Part shown: piece after piece, positions 36,350 to 45,352 of the stretch
Numbering within the stretch: the stretch's first letter is position 1
Layout of the letters: the number at the start of each line of letters is the position of its first letter
Origin: Parafrigoribacterium_A soli
Lineage (GTDB): Bacteria; Actinomycetota; Actinomycetes; Actinomycetales; Microbacteriaceae
DNA: 64,000 nucleotides
Assembly (NCBI RefSeq): GCF_040227235.1
Contig: NZ_JBELNZ010000001.1
Location: 496,001 to 560,000, forward strand
Direction: 5' to 3'
Made by a program: the position numbers and the translations under genes
The notes under the pieces: generated by a model
What the model saw: only the letters and a program-made list of their open reading frames with translations
Told to the model about the DNA's origin: nothing
The model's database searches: none

Positions 36350-37177
36350 CTACTTCACCTCGAAGGGATCTCCGCCGACGCGACCAGCGCGCTCCAGTCC
36401 GGTGATCGAGGCCTGCTCCGCCGCCGTCAACTCGAAGTCGAACAGGTCGAAATTCTCGGCCATCCGCTCGCGCCGGTTCGACTTGGGGAACACGATGTGA
36501 CCCTGCTGCAGGTGCCAGCGCAGGACGACCTGCGCGGCGGACTTGCCGTGCGCATCCGCGATGCTCGTGATCTCGGGCAGCTCGAGCAGCGGGTACTTGC
36601 CCTGTCCGAGCGGGCCCCAGGCCTCTGTGGCGATGCCGTGATCCGCACCGAACGCCGTGACGGCCGGCTGCTGGTGGTACGGGTGCAGCTCGATTTGGTT
36701 GACCGCGGGCACTGTGTCGGTCTCCGCGAGCAGCCGCTCGAGGTGCGGAACCATGAAGTTCGAGACGCCGATGCTGCGGGTCTGGCCCTTCTCGCGAATC
36801 TTCTCGAGCGCACGCCACGACTCGACGTAGCGGTCCTGCGCGGGGCTAGGCCAGTGGATCAGGTACAGGTTCACCTGCTCGAGGCCGAGCTTCTCGAGGC
36901 TGCGCTGCATGGCGTCGTAGGCCGACTGCGTGCCCTGATCGTTGTTGTAGAGCTTCGTCGTGACGAAGAGCTCCCCGGGCTTCAGCCCGGAGGCGGCGAT
37001 CGCTCGACCCACGCCCTCCTCGTTGCGATAGATGGCCGCCGTGTCGATGTGGCGGTAGCCGACCTCGAGGGCGTCGGACACGATCCGCTCCGCCTCGTCT
37101 GGGTCGACCAGGAACACGCCGAAACCGAGCTGCGGAATCTCGGTTCCGTCGTTGAGCTTCACTGTGGGGACGGTCAT
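36350..37177 (-). CDS. Aldo-keto reductase (2,5-diketo-D-gluconate reductase type)
   Basis: AKR5-like NADPH-dependent reductase, 275 aa. Motifs: GTEIPQLGFGVF, YRHIDTAAIYRNEEGVG (Asp and Tyr), FVTTKLYNND (Lys), YLIHWPSPAQ (His), IGVSNFM, and the cofactor segment VFPKSNRRERM. The ATG at 37177 overlaps the stop of the methylcitrate synthase gene (ATGA), so it is translationally coupled to the prp operon, although a direct role in propionate metabolism is not known. The frame extends upstream to 37267 without a ribosome site; AAAGG before 37177 decides the start. Confidence 0.92.
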   Translation of the reverse strand: MTVPTVKLNDGTEIPQLGFGVFLVDPDEAERIVSDALEVGYRHIDTAAIYRNEEGVGRAIAASGLKPGELFVTTKLYNNDQGTQSAYDAMQRSLEKLGLEQVNLYLIHWPSPAQDRYVESWRALEKIREKGQTRSIGVSNFMVPHLERLLAETDTVPAVNQIELHPYHQQPAVTAFGADHGIATEAWGPLGQGKYPLLELPEITSIADAHGKSAAQVVLRWHLQQGHIVFPKSNRRERMAENFDLFDFELTAAEQASITGLERAGRVGGDPFEVK

Positions 37178-38298
37178 GAAAGGTGCCTTTCTTCCTCGCC
37201 GTTGTAGGCCGAGAGCGGTCGAATGAGGGCGTTGGATGCCTGCTGCTCCATGATGTGCGCGGTCCAACCGACGATGCGGCTGGCCACGAAGAGCGGGGTG
37301 AACTGCTCCGTGTCGAAGCCGATGAGCTTGTAGACGGGGCCGCTCGGGTAGTCGAGGTTCGGCTTGATGCCCTTGCGGTCGGCCATCGCCCTCTCGAGCG
37401 CCTCATACAGTTCGACGACGTCGGGCCGGTCGAGTTCGGCGACGAGGGTGTCGAGCGCGGCCTTCATCGTCGGCACGCGGGAGTCGCCGTTCTTGTAGAC
37501 CCGGTGACCGAAGCCCATGATCTTGCGCTTCTCGGCGAGGGCGGCATCCAGCCATGCCTCGGCCCTGTCTGCCGTGCCGATCTCGTCGAAGGCGTGCATC
37601 ACGGCCTCGTTCGCCCCGCCGTGGAGCGGCCCCTTGAGCGCGCCGATTGCGGCGGTGACGGCCGAGTAGAGGTCGGCGAGGGTTGAGGTGACGACCCTGG
37701 CGGTGAAGGTGCTCGCGTTGAACGAGTGCTCGGCATACAAGATCATCGAGATGTCGAAGGCGTTCACGACAACGAGGTCGGGCAGCTCGCCGAACGTCAT
37801 GTGCAGTAGGTTCGCCGAGAAACCGAGGTCGTCGCGCGGCTCGATCAGGTCCTGGCCGCGGCGGCGACGCTGGTCGTAGGCGACGATGCTCGGCAGTTGC
37901 GCGAGGAGGTAGACGGCGCGACCCTCATTGAGCTTGCGGTCGCCGATGCTCTCGGCGTCACCGAGCGTGGGATCTGTCGCACCGAGGACGCTGACCGCGG
38001 TGCGCACGACATCCATCGGATGCGCCGTCAACGGCAGCTCGTCGATGACCCGCTTGGTGCGCGCATCGAGCGGCCGCAGCGAGCGCTCCAGCGTCTGGAA
38101 CTCCTCGAGCTGCACCGGGGTGGGCAGCTCGCCGTGCCAGAGCAGGTAGGCGACCTCCTCGAAGGTGCACTTCTCGGCCAGTTCCTGCACCGGATAGCCC
38201 CGGTAGAGCAGGGAGTTGCTCTCCGGGTTGACCTTGGAGATCGCGGTGTAGTCGACGACGACTCCGGCGAGACCCTTGTGGATTTCTGTGTCTGTCAT
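37174..38298 (-). CDS. prpC: 2-methylcitrate synthase
   Basis: Condenses propionyl-CoA with oxaloacetate to 2-methylcitrate; 374 aa, citrate-synthase superfamily. Motifs: GLAGVVVDYTAISKVNPESN (typical of the short PrpC/CitZ forms), LYRGYPVQELAE, LKGPLHGGANEAVMH (catalytic His), MGFGHRVYKNGDSR (second His), and the terminal SAYNGE. It sits between prpB (33-nt gap) and an aldo-keto reductase. Such enzymes often also take acetyl-CoA, but the prpD-prpB-prpC context makes methylcitrate synthesis the main role. Confidence 0.96.
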   Translation of the reverse strand: MTDTEIHKGLAGVVVDYTAISKVNPESNSLLYRGYPVQELAEKCTFEEVAYLLWHGELPTPVQLEEFQTLERSLRPLDARTKRVIDELPLTAHPMDVVRTAVSVLGATDPTLGDAESIGDRKLNEGRAVYLLAQLPSIVAYDQRRRRGQDLIEPRDDLGFSANLLHMTFGELPDLVVVNAFDISMILYAEHSFNASTFTARVVTSTLADLYSAVTAAIGALKGPLHGGANEAVMHAFDEIGTADRAEAWLDAALAEKRKIMGFGHRVYKNGDSRVPTMKAALDTLVAELDRPDVVELYEALERAMADRKGIKPNLDYPSGPVYKLIGFDTEQFTPLFVASRIVGWTAHIMEQQASNALIRPLSAYNGEEERHLS

Positions 38299-38331
38299 GC
38301 TGCTCCTCTGCTGTTGTCGACCACGAACCGC

Positions 38332-39237
38332 TCAGCGGACAGTGGGTACCTCGAAGTTGAAGACGCCGGAATCGAAGCTGTTGTACGCCTCGTAGTCCAG
38401 CAGTTCGTAAAGCCTGGCGCGAGTCTGCATCTCCGGCACCGCCGACTGCTGCGTGCCCTCGGATGCGATCAGGTCGAGCGTACGCTCGGCCGCACCCATC
38501 GCGCTGCGCAGCAGGGTCACCGGGTAGATGACGATGTTGATCCCCACGCCCTCGAGCTGCTCGGTCGTGAACAGCTCGCTCTTGCCGAACTCGGTCATGT
38601 TGGCGAGGATCGGCACGTCCACGGCCTTCCGCACGGCCTCGAACTCGGCGAGGTCACGCATCGCCTCGGGGAAGATCGCGTCGGCGCCGGCATCCACGAG
38701 CGCCTTCGCCCGATCGATCGCGGCATCCATTCCGTCGATCGCCCGGATATCGGTGCGGGCCATGATGAGCAGGTTCGGGTCGCGCCTGGCCTCGGCTGCG
38801 GCCCGGATGCGCTTGGTCGCGGTTCCCTCGTCGACCACGGCCTTGCCATCCAGGTGGCCGCAGCGCTTGGGGTTCACCTGGTCTTCGATGTGGATGCCGG
38901 TGATGCCAGCATTCTCGAGCTCCTGCACGGTGCGTGCCACATTCATCGGCTCTCCGAAACCGGTGTCGGCGTCGACGAGGGTCGGCAGCGACGTCATCCG
39001 GTTGATCTGCTGGGCGCGACCGGCGACCTCGGTGAGTGTGGTGAGCCCGATGTCGGGCAGGCCGAGGTCGGCGGAGATGACGGCGCCGGAGATGTAGACG
39101 CCCTCGAAGCCCTTGTCTTCGATGAGTTTCGCGCTCAGCGGGTTGAAGGCACCGGGGTAGCGCAGCAGCTTGCCCGTGGCGAGGTGCTCGCGCAGCAGTT
39201 GCCGCTTCGTTGCGGGGGTGATCGGGGAGTACAGCAC
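38332..39237 (-). CDS. prpB: 2-methylisocitrate lyase
   Basis: Splits 2-methylisocitrate to pyruvate and succinate; 301 aa, isocitrate-lyase/PEP-mutase superfamily. Motifs: YPGAFNPLSAKLIEDKGFEG, SLPTLVDADTGFGEP (metal-binding Asp residues), IHIEDQVNPKRCGHLDGK with catalytic Cys (KRCGH) and LIMARTDIRA. The GTG start shares its G with the TAG stop of prpD (TAGTG), so the two are coupled. Longer frames upstream belong to prpD out of frame. Second gene of prpD-prpB-prpC. Confidence 0.96.
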   Translation of the reverse strand: MLYSPITPATKRQLLREHLATGKLLRYPGAFNPLSAKLIEDKGFEGVYISGAVISADLGLPDIGLTTLTEVAGRAQQINRMTSLPTLVDADTGFGEPMNVARTVQELENAGITGIHIEDQVNPKRCGHLDGKAVVDEGTATKRIRAAAEARRDPNLLIMARTDIRAIDGMDAAIDRAKALVDAGADAIFPEAMRDLAEFEAVRKAVDVPILANMTEFGKSELFTTEQLEGVGINIVIYPVTLLRSAMGAAERTLDLIASEGTQQSAVPEMQTRARLYELLDYEAYNSFDSGVFNFEVPTVR

Positions 39238-40745
39238 TAGAAGATGCCTTTCGACGGGGCCGGGAAGGGGGTCGCGGGCGTGACGGTGAGGCCCGCGAGA
39301 TCGGCCGGGGCCAGTTCGGGAAGGCGCTGCACCGTCTCGAGAAAGCGATCGATCTCCGCCTGCTCGAGCACGCCATCCGCAAGCGTTCTGAACTTGCCGA
39401 TGTACTGCTCGCGCGCGAAGGGTCTGGCACCGAGCGGATGCGCGTCGGCGACCGCGATCTCGTCCACGATGCGGGTGCCATCGGCGAGGTCGATCTCGAC
39501 CCGGCCACCGAAGGCCTTCTCCCTGGGGTCGAGGGAGTGATACCGGCGGGTCCACTCGGCGTCTTCCTCGGTGCTGATCTTCCGCCAGAGCTCGACGGTG
39601 TCGGGGCGGGCAGCGCGCTCGGGCGCGTAGGAGCGCTCGTGGTGCCACTCGCCGTCCTGCAGCGCGACCGCGAAGATGTACGGGATCGAGTGGTCGAGGG
39701 TCTCGCGGCTCGCCATGGGGTCGTACTTCTGCGGGTCGTTCGCGCCGGAGCCGATCACGAAGTGGGTGTGGTGGCTCGTGTGCAGCACCGCGCGCACGAC
39801 GTTCGCCGGGTCTCGCAGTTCGGGATGCTGCTGGCCGAGCCTGCGCGCGAGGTCTATCCACGCCTGCGCCTGATACTCGGCGGAGTGCTCCTTGGTGTAG
39901 CTGTCGAGAATGGCGCGCTTGGCTTCGCCGCGCTCGGGCAGCGGCACCTCGTAGCGGGCATCCGGTCCGTCGAGGAGCCAGGCGATCACGCCGTCTTCGC
40001 CCTCGTAGATCGGGGTGGGGCTCGTCTGGCCGCGCATGGCACGGTCGACAGCTTCGACCGCCATCTTGCCCGCGAAGGCCGGAGCGTGCGCCTTCCAGCT
40101 GGAGATCTCGCCCTTGCGCGACTGGCGGGTAGCGGTGGTCACGTGCAGAGCCTGGCCGATGGCCTGGAAGATGGTGTCGACCGGGAGCCCGAGCATGGTG
40201 CCGATGCCGGCCGAGGCAGACGGGCCGAGGTGAGCGACATGGTCGATCTTGTGCGCGTGCAGGCTGATGCCCTTGACGAGGTCGATCTGCACCTCGTAGC
40301 CGGTCGCGATCGCGCGCACGAGGTCGTGCCCGGTGCTGCCGAGGTGCTGCGCCACGGCGAGGATCGGCGGGATGTTGTCGCCGGGGTGCGAGTACTCGGC
40401 AGCCAGGAAGGTGTCGTGGTAGTCGAGCTCGCGCACGGCGACGCCGTTGGCCCAGGCCGCCCACTCCGGGCTGTGCCGGCCATCCACGCCGAACACGGCT
40501 GACCCGGCCCCGCCCGTGGACACCGGATGCGCCTCGGCCTGCGCCCGCGCGGCCAGCACCGGCGCGCGGCCCAGCGACGCGGTGGCGACGGCGGCGTTGT
40601 CGATGATGCGATTGATGACCATGTCGGCCACCTCATCCGTCACCTCGACCGGGTCGGTCGCGACCTCGGCGAGCTTCCAGGCGAGCTGGTCTTCGCGGGC
40701 CAGGTTTTCGTCACTGCGATGTACTCGAACCTCATGTAACTGCAC
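39237..40745 (-). CDS. prpD: 2-methylcitrate dehydratase (MmgE/PrpD family)
   Basis: Iron-independent dehydratase, 502 aa, forming 2-methyl-cis-aconitate in the methylcitrate cycle. Seen: VDGRHSPEWAAWANGVAVRELDYHDTF (split by context, with the conserved D-x-x-D-T region) and GDNIPPILAVAQHLGS near residue 120, typical PrpD blocks. A late LDHSIPYIFAVAL is also present. The GTG start at 40745 opens the operon. The divergent acetyltransferase lies 45 bp away and no PrpR-type regulator is adjacent, so control of the operon is not evident here. An aconitase for the rehydration step must come from elsewhere. Confidence 0.95.
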   Translation of the reverse strand: MQLHEVRVHRSDENLAREDQLAWKLAEVATDPVEVTDEVADMVINRIIDNAAVATASLGRAPVLAARAQAEAHPVSTGGAGSAVFGVDGRHSPEWAAWANGVAVRELDYHDTFLAAEYSHPGDNIPPILAVAQHLGSTGHDLVRAIATGYEVQIDLVKGISLHAHKIDHVAHLGPSASAGIGTMLGLPVDTIFQAIGQALHVTTATRQSRKGEISSWKAHAPAFAGKMAVEAVDRAMRGQTSPTPIYEGEDGVIAWLLDGPDARYEVPLPERGEAKRAILDSYTKEHSAEYQAQAWIDLARRLGQQHPELRDPANVVRAVLHTSHHTHFVIGSGANDPQKYDPMASRETLDHSIPYIFAVALQDGEWHHERSYAPERAARPDTVELWRKISTEEDAEWTRRYHSLDPREKAFGGRVEIDLADGTRIVDEIAVADAHPLGARPFAREQYIGKFRTLADGVLEQAEIDRFLETVQRLPELAPADLAGLTVTPATPFPAPSKGIF

Positions 40746-40790
40746 CTCTACAGCCTAGGTGTCGCCGCCCGCATTAGTCTGGAGAGGCTC

Positions 40791-41327
40791 ATGAGAACCG
40801 GTAACGCCACGGAAAGCCCCACAGGCTCCGCGCCCGAAGGCGCGCTTCGACCTGGCGATGTGTTCCTGCACACGACCCCGCTCGATCCGCTCGCGGCGCC
40901 CCTGCTGGTTGACCTGGAGCGCGAATACCAGGAGCGGTACGAATCGCTGTTCAGCGGCGGAGCTGCCGCCGAAATGAACCGCTACGCCGCGGAGACCTTC
41001 TCCCCGCCTGGGGGCACCTTCCTGCTCCTGCTGCGTGACGGCGCGCCCATTTCGGGCGGAGCACTCATGACCATCGATGAGCACACCGCCGAGATCAAGC
41101 GGGTGTGGACGCATCCGCAGCACCGCGGCCAGGGACTTGCGCGACTCGTGCTCACCGAGCTGGAGGCCGAGGCGTCGAGACGTGGGTTCACGGATGTCGT
41201 GCTCAGCACGGGCCCGCGCCAACCCGAGGCCGTACACCTCTACCTGGCGACCGGCTACGAGCCGCAGTTCGACCCGACGCTCGACCCCATGGACATCGGC
41301 GAACACGGGTTCCGCAAGCGGCTCTGA
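40791..41327 (+). CDS. GNAT-family N-acetyltransferase
   Basis: Acyl-CoA-dependent N-acetyltransferase, 178 aa, of unknown substrate. The GNAT core shows FLLLLRDGAPISGGALM, the acetyl-CoA loop VWTHPQHRGQGLARLVL (R/Q-x-x-G-x-G/A type) and LSTGPRQPEAVHLYLATGYEP at the end. TAGTCT (40775-40780) and GGAGAGG (40781-40787) precede the ATG. It is divergent from the prp operon. Nothing in the context reveals what it acetylates. Confidence 0.88.
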   Translation: MRTGNATESPTGSAPEGALRPGDVFLHTTPLDPLAAPLLVDLEREYQERYESLFSGGAAAEMNRYAAETFSPPGGTFLLLLRDGAPISGGALMTIDEHTAEIKRVWTHPQHRGQGLARLVLTELEAEASRRGFTDVVLSTGPRQPEAVHLYLATGYEPQFDPTLDPMDIGEHGFRKRL

Positions 41328-41334
41328 TCCTGCC

Positions 41335-41895
41335 TCAGACCCGAACGACTCGCGTTCCGGCGGCGAGATCGTGCGGGCCGCGTCGCTCACGCTGCAGCAG
41401 CACGACGAGCACGTAGATGATCGGCAGCACGTTGGCCACGACGAGCCCCGCACCGACCCAGCCCGGCAGCGCCTCGCCGGATGCGACCGCCTGCCAGACG
41501 AAGAAGTGCGCGACCTCCCAGGGAATGAGCTTCACGACCGCGCGCACAGCAATGCGCCCGGCGGATGCCCGCCCGAGTCCCCCGGCGCGAACCACCACGA
41601 GGCCGAGCGCCCGTTTGCCGACCGTCGCGCGGCGCGAGGAGGCCTCGCAGAGGAAGAAGTAGATGCCGATCGGGAGCACGAGCACGAGGAATCCGAAGAA
41701 CTCAGCGCCGAGCGAACCCCAGGCGAGCCAGTCGATGAACCTCCCCGTGCGCACGAAGCCGAGCAGCGCAACGCCCCCGATCACCGCCATGTACGCGAGG
41801 ATGAGCGCGTAATCGATCGCCAGGGCCGCGATGCGGCGACCGAAGCCGGGCACCGGAGCACGCGGGACGGCGGAGACGGCAGCAGCGGAAGTCAT
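41335..41895 (-). CDS. RDD-family membrane protein
   Basis: Small integral membrane protein, 186 aa. The RDD signature appears as FGRRIAALAIDYALILAYMAVIG (Arg then Asp in the first span). Further spans lie at about 85-110 and 140-165, with KRALGLVVVRAGG, the usual loop, between them. The family is often linked to ion or osmotic homeostasis, but the role is unproven. The ATG at 41895 is chosen by GTAGG upstream; another at 41913 would add six residues. The 3' end is 7 bp from the acetyltransferase stop. Confidence 0.85.
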   Translation of the reverse strand: MTSAAAVSAVPRAPVPGFGRRIAALAIDYALILAYMAVIGGVALLGFVRTGRFIDWLAWGSLGAEFFGFLVLVLPIGIYFFLCEASSRRATVGKRALGLVVVRAGGLGRASAGRIAVRAVVKLIPWEVAHFFVWQAVASGEALPGWVGAGLVVANVLPIIYVLVVLLQRERRGPHDLAAGTRVVRV

Positions 41896-42020
41896 GCCTA
41901 CATCGTGGCCCATCCCGAATCTTCGCGCGGCCGGATCGCCTCTTGACAGCGTTACTTGTTATTTGCAAGTATCACTCCAGGCACGAGATCCCACCCGGAC
42001 GGCACGCAAAGGAGCACACC

Positions 42021-42467
42021 ATGTCCACCGACATCTTCGTCAACCTCACCACCACCGACCTGCCCCGCGCGAAGGCCTTCTTCGAAGGTCTCGGGTGGAG
42101 CATCAACCCCAATTTCACGGACGAGAACGCCGCCTGCGTCGTCATTGACGAGCACATCTACCTCATGGTGCTCCTGCGGGAGTTCTTCGCGACCTTCACC
42201 TCCAAGCCCCTCTCCGACCCTCGCGCCTCAGCGCAGATGCAGGTGTCGCTCAGCGTCGAAAGTCGCGAAGCCGTGGATGCGTTCCTCGAGAAGGTGCTCG
42301 CCGCTGGCGGCACCGAACCGCGCGACCCGCAGGACTACGGCTTCATGTACTCGCGCGACTTCGAAGACCCCGACGGCAACGAGTTCGGCATCCTGTGGAT
42401 GGATCCGAAGGCGGCGGAGCAGGGCCCCGAGGCGTACCTGGCCGAGCAGGGCGGAGCATCCGCCTAG
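42021..42467 (+). CDS. VOC-family protein (glyoxalase/bleomycin-resistance fold)
   Basis: 148-aa protein with the paired beta-alpha-beta-beta-beta fold of the VOC superfamily: DIFVNLTTTDLPRAKAFFEGLGW at the start and FEDPDGNEFGILWMDPKA at the end. The subgroup resembles lactoylglutathione-lyase-like extradiol proteins of unknown function. AAAGGAG lies 8 nt before the ATG at 42021; an upstream frame-open ATG (41943) has no such site. It is followed at once (no gap) by an HxlR regulator on the same strand, suggesting one transcript. No reaction can be assigned. Confidence 0.87.
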   Translation: MSTDIFVNLTTTDLPRAKAFFEGLGWSINPNFTDENAACVVIDEHIYLMVLLREFFATFTSKPLSDPRASAQMQVSLSVESREAVDAFLEKVLAAGGTEPRDPQDYGFMYSRDFEDPDGNEFGILWMDPKAAEQGPEAYLAEQGGASA

Positions 42468-43151
42468 GTGGCCGCCCGGAATTACGGCCAGTACTGCGGC
42501 GTCGTCACGGCTCTCGACCTGATCGGTGAACGCTGGGCCCTGCTCATCGTGCGCGACCTGCTCGTGGGGCCGAGGCGGTACAGCGACCTCAAGGCGGGGC
42601 TTCCGCGCATCCCGACGAACATTCTGAGCACGCGCCTCAAGGAGCTGCAGCAGGCTGGCGTCGTGCGCCGGCTGCCCATGGCGCACGGCCTTGCCTACGC
42701 GCTCACCGACTACGGGAAGGGGCTCGAAGACGTTGTGCTCGCGCTCGGCCGCTGGGGGTTCCAGGCGATGGGCGAACCCGCCGAGGGCGACATCGTCACC
42801 TCGGATTCGATGACCATGGCTTTCAGAACCGCATACCGGGCGGATGCGGCGGCCGCGTTTCCGACGACCGCCTACGAGGTGCACATCGGCGAGGTTGCCC
42901 TCGGCTTGCGCGCCGGCGTGGGGGGACTGCTCGTCGCGCCGCATCCGCTCGGCCTCGCCGCGGGCGTCGACCCCGTGGCGGGCGGTGCCGATCTCGCCTT
43001 CGCGGCCGGGCCCGGCATCCGCTCACTCATCTCGGGAGAGTTGAGCGCACGCGAGGCGATCGCGAGCGAGACCGTGCATATCCTCTCCGGGGAGCCCGCG
43101 CTGCTCGATCGCTTCGCGGCTACCTTCCACCTCGAGCCGCCCGCCACCTGA
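42468..43151 (+). CDS. HxlR-family transcriptional regulator with C-terminal SCP2-like domain
   Basis: 227-aa regulator. The HxlR winged helix occupies residues 1-100: YCGVVTALDLIGERWALLIVRDLL, RRYSDLKAGLPRIPTNILS and RLKELQQAGVVRR. The C-terminal half (about 120-225) looks like a sterol-carrier-protein-2-type pocket, a known fusion in actinobacteria, and may sense a hydrophobic ligand. The GTG start immediately follows the TAG of the VOC gene. Convergent with the MFS exporter (2-bp gap). Its regulon is unknown; the VOC gene is the likely partner. Confidence 0.88.
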   Translation: MAARNYGQYCGVVTALDLIGERWALLIVRDLLVGPRRYSDLKAGLPRIPTNILSTRLKELQQAGVVRRLPMAHGLAYALTDYGKGLEDVVLALGRWGFQAMGEPAEGDIVTSDSMTMAFRTAYRADAAAAFPTTAYEVHIGEVALGLRAGVGGLLVAPHPLGLAAGVDPVAGGADLAFAAGPGIRSLISGELSAREAIASETVHILSGEPALLDRFAATFHLEPPAT

Positions 43152-43153
43152 GG

Positions 43154-44623
43154 CTAGGCGCGAGCGGGCGTGGGCCTGACGTCCTGCGCTGCAGCGGTAC
43201 CTGCGTCGGCAGCAGCCGCAGCCGCCGCGGCGGCCTCCCGCACCTGCTTGCGCCCGGGGAGCCAGGCGCAGAGCGCCATCGCGACCACGGCGAAGCCCGT
43301 CGCCCACCCGAACGCGATGTGGAAGGCGCCGCCGAGGTCGCTGGCACCGCCCGCGGTGAAGGCGTACTGCAGGATGACCGCGAGCACGGCGGTGCCGAAG
43401 GATCCACCGAGCTGTTGCGCGATGCGGGTGAGCACGCTCGAGTGTGCGACCTGCTCGTGCTTGAGACCCACGTAGGCGGCGGTCATGACGGGCATCGTCA
43501 CGGCGCCGAGGCCGATGCCGCGCACGAGCAGCCAGAGCGCGAGTAGCCAGTCGCTGCTCGTTGCCGAGACGAAACTGAACGGCACGGTCGCGGCGGCGAC
43601 GATGAGGAAGCCGACGGCCGCGATGGAGCGTGCCCCGAGCCTGTCGGTGAGTGGGCCTGCGATCTGCCGGCTGATGAGCGTGCCGATCCCCTGCGGCACG
43701 AGGATGAGTCCGGCGGTGAGTGCGCTCGTGCCGCGCACCTCCATGTAATAGAGCGGCAGGAGCAGCATCGCGCCATACAGCGCGAAGCCCGAGAGGAACA
43801 GCACCGACGAGGAGGAACCCACCGAGCGAACGGCGAGCAGCCGGATGTCGACGAGCGGCTCGTCGCGCCGCAGCGCGTAGAGCGTGAAGGCCACCAGGAG
43901 CGCCACACCGATCACGAGCGGCACGATCACGTCGACCTGGTTGAAGCCGGCGGCACCACCCGCGTTGCTCAGTGCGAGCACGATGCCAGCGATGCCGGGC
44001 GCGAGCAACACGAGCCCCCAGACATCCAGCCGTGGTCTGGTCGCGGGCACCGCATCCTTGGCGAGGTACAGGCCGGCGAGAATGAGGCCCGCGACGCAGA
44101 AGGGCACGTTTACCCAGAACATGAACCGCCAGCTGAGGTTGGTGACGATCGCGCCGCCGATGAGCGGGCCGAGGATCGGGCCGAGCAGGGCGGGCAGCGC
44201 GACCCAGGTCGCAGTGCGCCCGAGCGCCTTGCCCTTGGCGGCCTGGAAGACGAGGGTGGCCATGACGGGCAGCATCAGACCTCCGCCGATGCCCTGCACC
44301 ACGCGCCAGCCGATGAGTGAGCCGACATCCCAGGCCATGCTCGAACCGAGCGAGCCGAGCAGGAACACGGCGAGCGCGAACATCCAGACCCGCTTACCCC
44401 CGAATCGGCCGAGCGCCCAGGTGCTGAGCGGCACGGAGACCCCGAGCGCGAGCAGGTAGCCGGTGGTCACCCACTGGATCGTGGCGACCGTCGTGCCCAG
44501 ATCGTGCGCGAGTGTGTGCAGTGCGACACTGACGATCGTGGTGTCGAAGACGACCGCCATGACGCCGACGGCGAGCACGAGCGCCGTCTTCAGCACGTGC
44601 GGATCGATCTTGTTGCTCGACAT
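43154..44623 (-). CDS. MFS drug exporter, DHA2 (14-span, EmrB/QacA type)
   Basis: Proton-driven multidrug efflux protein, 489 aa, with about 14 hydrophobic spans. The first span region is VLKTALVLAVGVMAVVFDTTIVSVAL, which contains the DHA2 motif D(T)TIV. Later come WVTTGYLLALGVSVPL, LGRFGGKRVW and IGWRVVQGIGGGLMLPVMATL (motif C-like). The C-terminus is Ala-rich and cytosolic. The ATG at 44623 is decided by GAAGGAG seven nt upstream; a longer frame to 44692 crosses the operator. It is divergent from a TetR regulator with nested palindromes between, the standard layout for ligand-induced efflux. Confidence 0.93.
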   Translation of the reverse strand: MSSNKIDPHVLKTALVLAVGVMAVVFDTTIVSVALHTLAHDLGTTVATIQWVTTGYLLALGVSVPLSTWALGRFGGKRVWMFALAVFLLGSLGSSMAWDVGSLIGWRVVQGIGGGLMLPVMATLVFQAAKGKALGRTATWVALPALLGPILGPLIGGAIVTNLSWRFMFWVNVPFCVAGLILAGLYLAKDAVPATRPRLDVWGLVLLAPGIAGIVLALSNAGGAAGFNQVDVIVPLVIGVALLVAFTLYALRRDEPLVDIRLLAVRSVGSSSSVLFLSGFALYGAMLLLPLYYMEVRGTSALTAGLILVPQGIGTLISRQIAGPLTDRLGARSIAAVGFLIVAAATVPFSFVSATSSDWLLALWLLVRGIGLGAVTMPVMTAAYVGLKHEQVAHSSVLTRIAQQLGGSFGTAVLAVILQYAFTAGGASDLGGAFHIAFGWATGFAVVAMALCAWLPGRKQVREAAAAAAAAADAGTAAAQDVRPTPARA

Positions 44624-44637
44624 GCAATTCTCCTTCG

Positions 44638-44699
44638 ATAAGACTTGTTTTCGTTTCTTATGGAGAGTACGACTCCTAAGAAAGGAATGCAAGTCTTAT
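44638..44699. promoter_or_regulatory. Nested operator palindromes between MFS exporter and TetR gene
   Basis: The outer inverted repeat is perfect: ATAAGACTTG (44638-44647) and CAAGTCTTAT (44690-44699). The inner repeat is near-perfect: TTTCTTATGGAG (44654-44665) and CTCCTAAGAAA (44673-44683). Both centre near 44669. The region is AT-rich compared with its surroundings. Binding by the adjacent TetR protein is inferred. Confidence 0.7.
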
Positions 44700-44727
44700 T
44701 ACGCGGCGGCCCGATACACTGGATGCC

Positions 44728-45318
44728 ATGGCGGAGGAAGTGCGAACGCGTCGACGCGGCGAGGTGCTGGAGGCTGCGATTCTGGATGCCGCCTGGCAGG
44801 AACTGGTGGAGGTCGGGTTTCCGAGGCTCACGATGGAGTCGGTCGCCACGCGGGCCGAGACGAGCGTTCCGGTGCTGTACCGGCGTTGGGCGGGAAAGGA
44901 CGTTCTCGTCATCGCGGCGATCGAGCGTTACCGGGCAACGCATCCGGTGCACGTTCCCGACACGGGCTCCCTGCGTGGCGACCTGCTGGGGCTGATGACG
45001 GAGATGAACGAGGGGCGGTTGGGCTTCACGACCGTGATCACCTCGGTCTTCGCGGGACTCCTCGCAGACTCCGGACTCACCCCCGACGAGATTCGCACCC
45101 GCATCCTCGAGAACCAACCACGACTGTCGGATGCGATCTTCCGTCGCGCACACGAGCGCGGCGAGATCGACCTCGACCGCCTGCCCGCATCCGTGCTCGC
45201 GATGCCCTTCGACCTGATCCGCCAGGACCTGCTCATGACGCTGAAACCGGTGGCCGCGAAGCGCATCGTCTCGATCGTGGATGAGCTGTTCCTGCCGCTT
45301 GCGGCGCGGCGCGGCTGA
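44728..45318 (+). CDS. TetR-family transcriptional repressor
   Basis: 196-aa TetR-type regulator. The N-terminal helix-turn-helix reads LVEVGFPRLTMESVATRAET followed by SVPVLYRRWAGKDVLV (about residues 25-60). The C-terminal ligand-binding part resembles TetR_C_16-like regulators of efflux pumps. TACACT (44715-44720) ends 7 nt before the ATG, so the mRNA is probably leaderless. Divergent from the MFS exporter across nested palindromes; it very likely represses both genes until the exporter substrate binds. Confidence 0.92.
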   Translation: MAEEVRTRRRGEVLEAAILDAAWQELVEVGFPRLTMESVATRAETSVPVLYRRWAGKDVLVIAAIERYRATHPVHVPDTGSLRGDLLGLMTEMNEGRLGFTTVITSVFAGLLADSGLTPDEIRTRILENQPRLSDAIFRRAHERGEIDLDRLPASVLAMPFDLIRQDLLMTLKPVAAKRIVSIVDELFLPLAARRG

Positions 45319-45352
45319 GCCGTTCCTGCCGGCGTGTGCCCTCTCCGCTCGC

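Noticed and set aside
38332..40464. 710-codon frame merging prpB with sequence upstream
   Set aside because: The upstream part is prpD read out of frame; PrpB homology and the GTG at 39237 define the true start.
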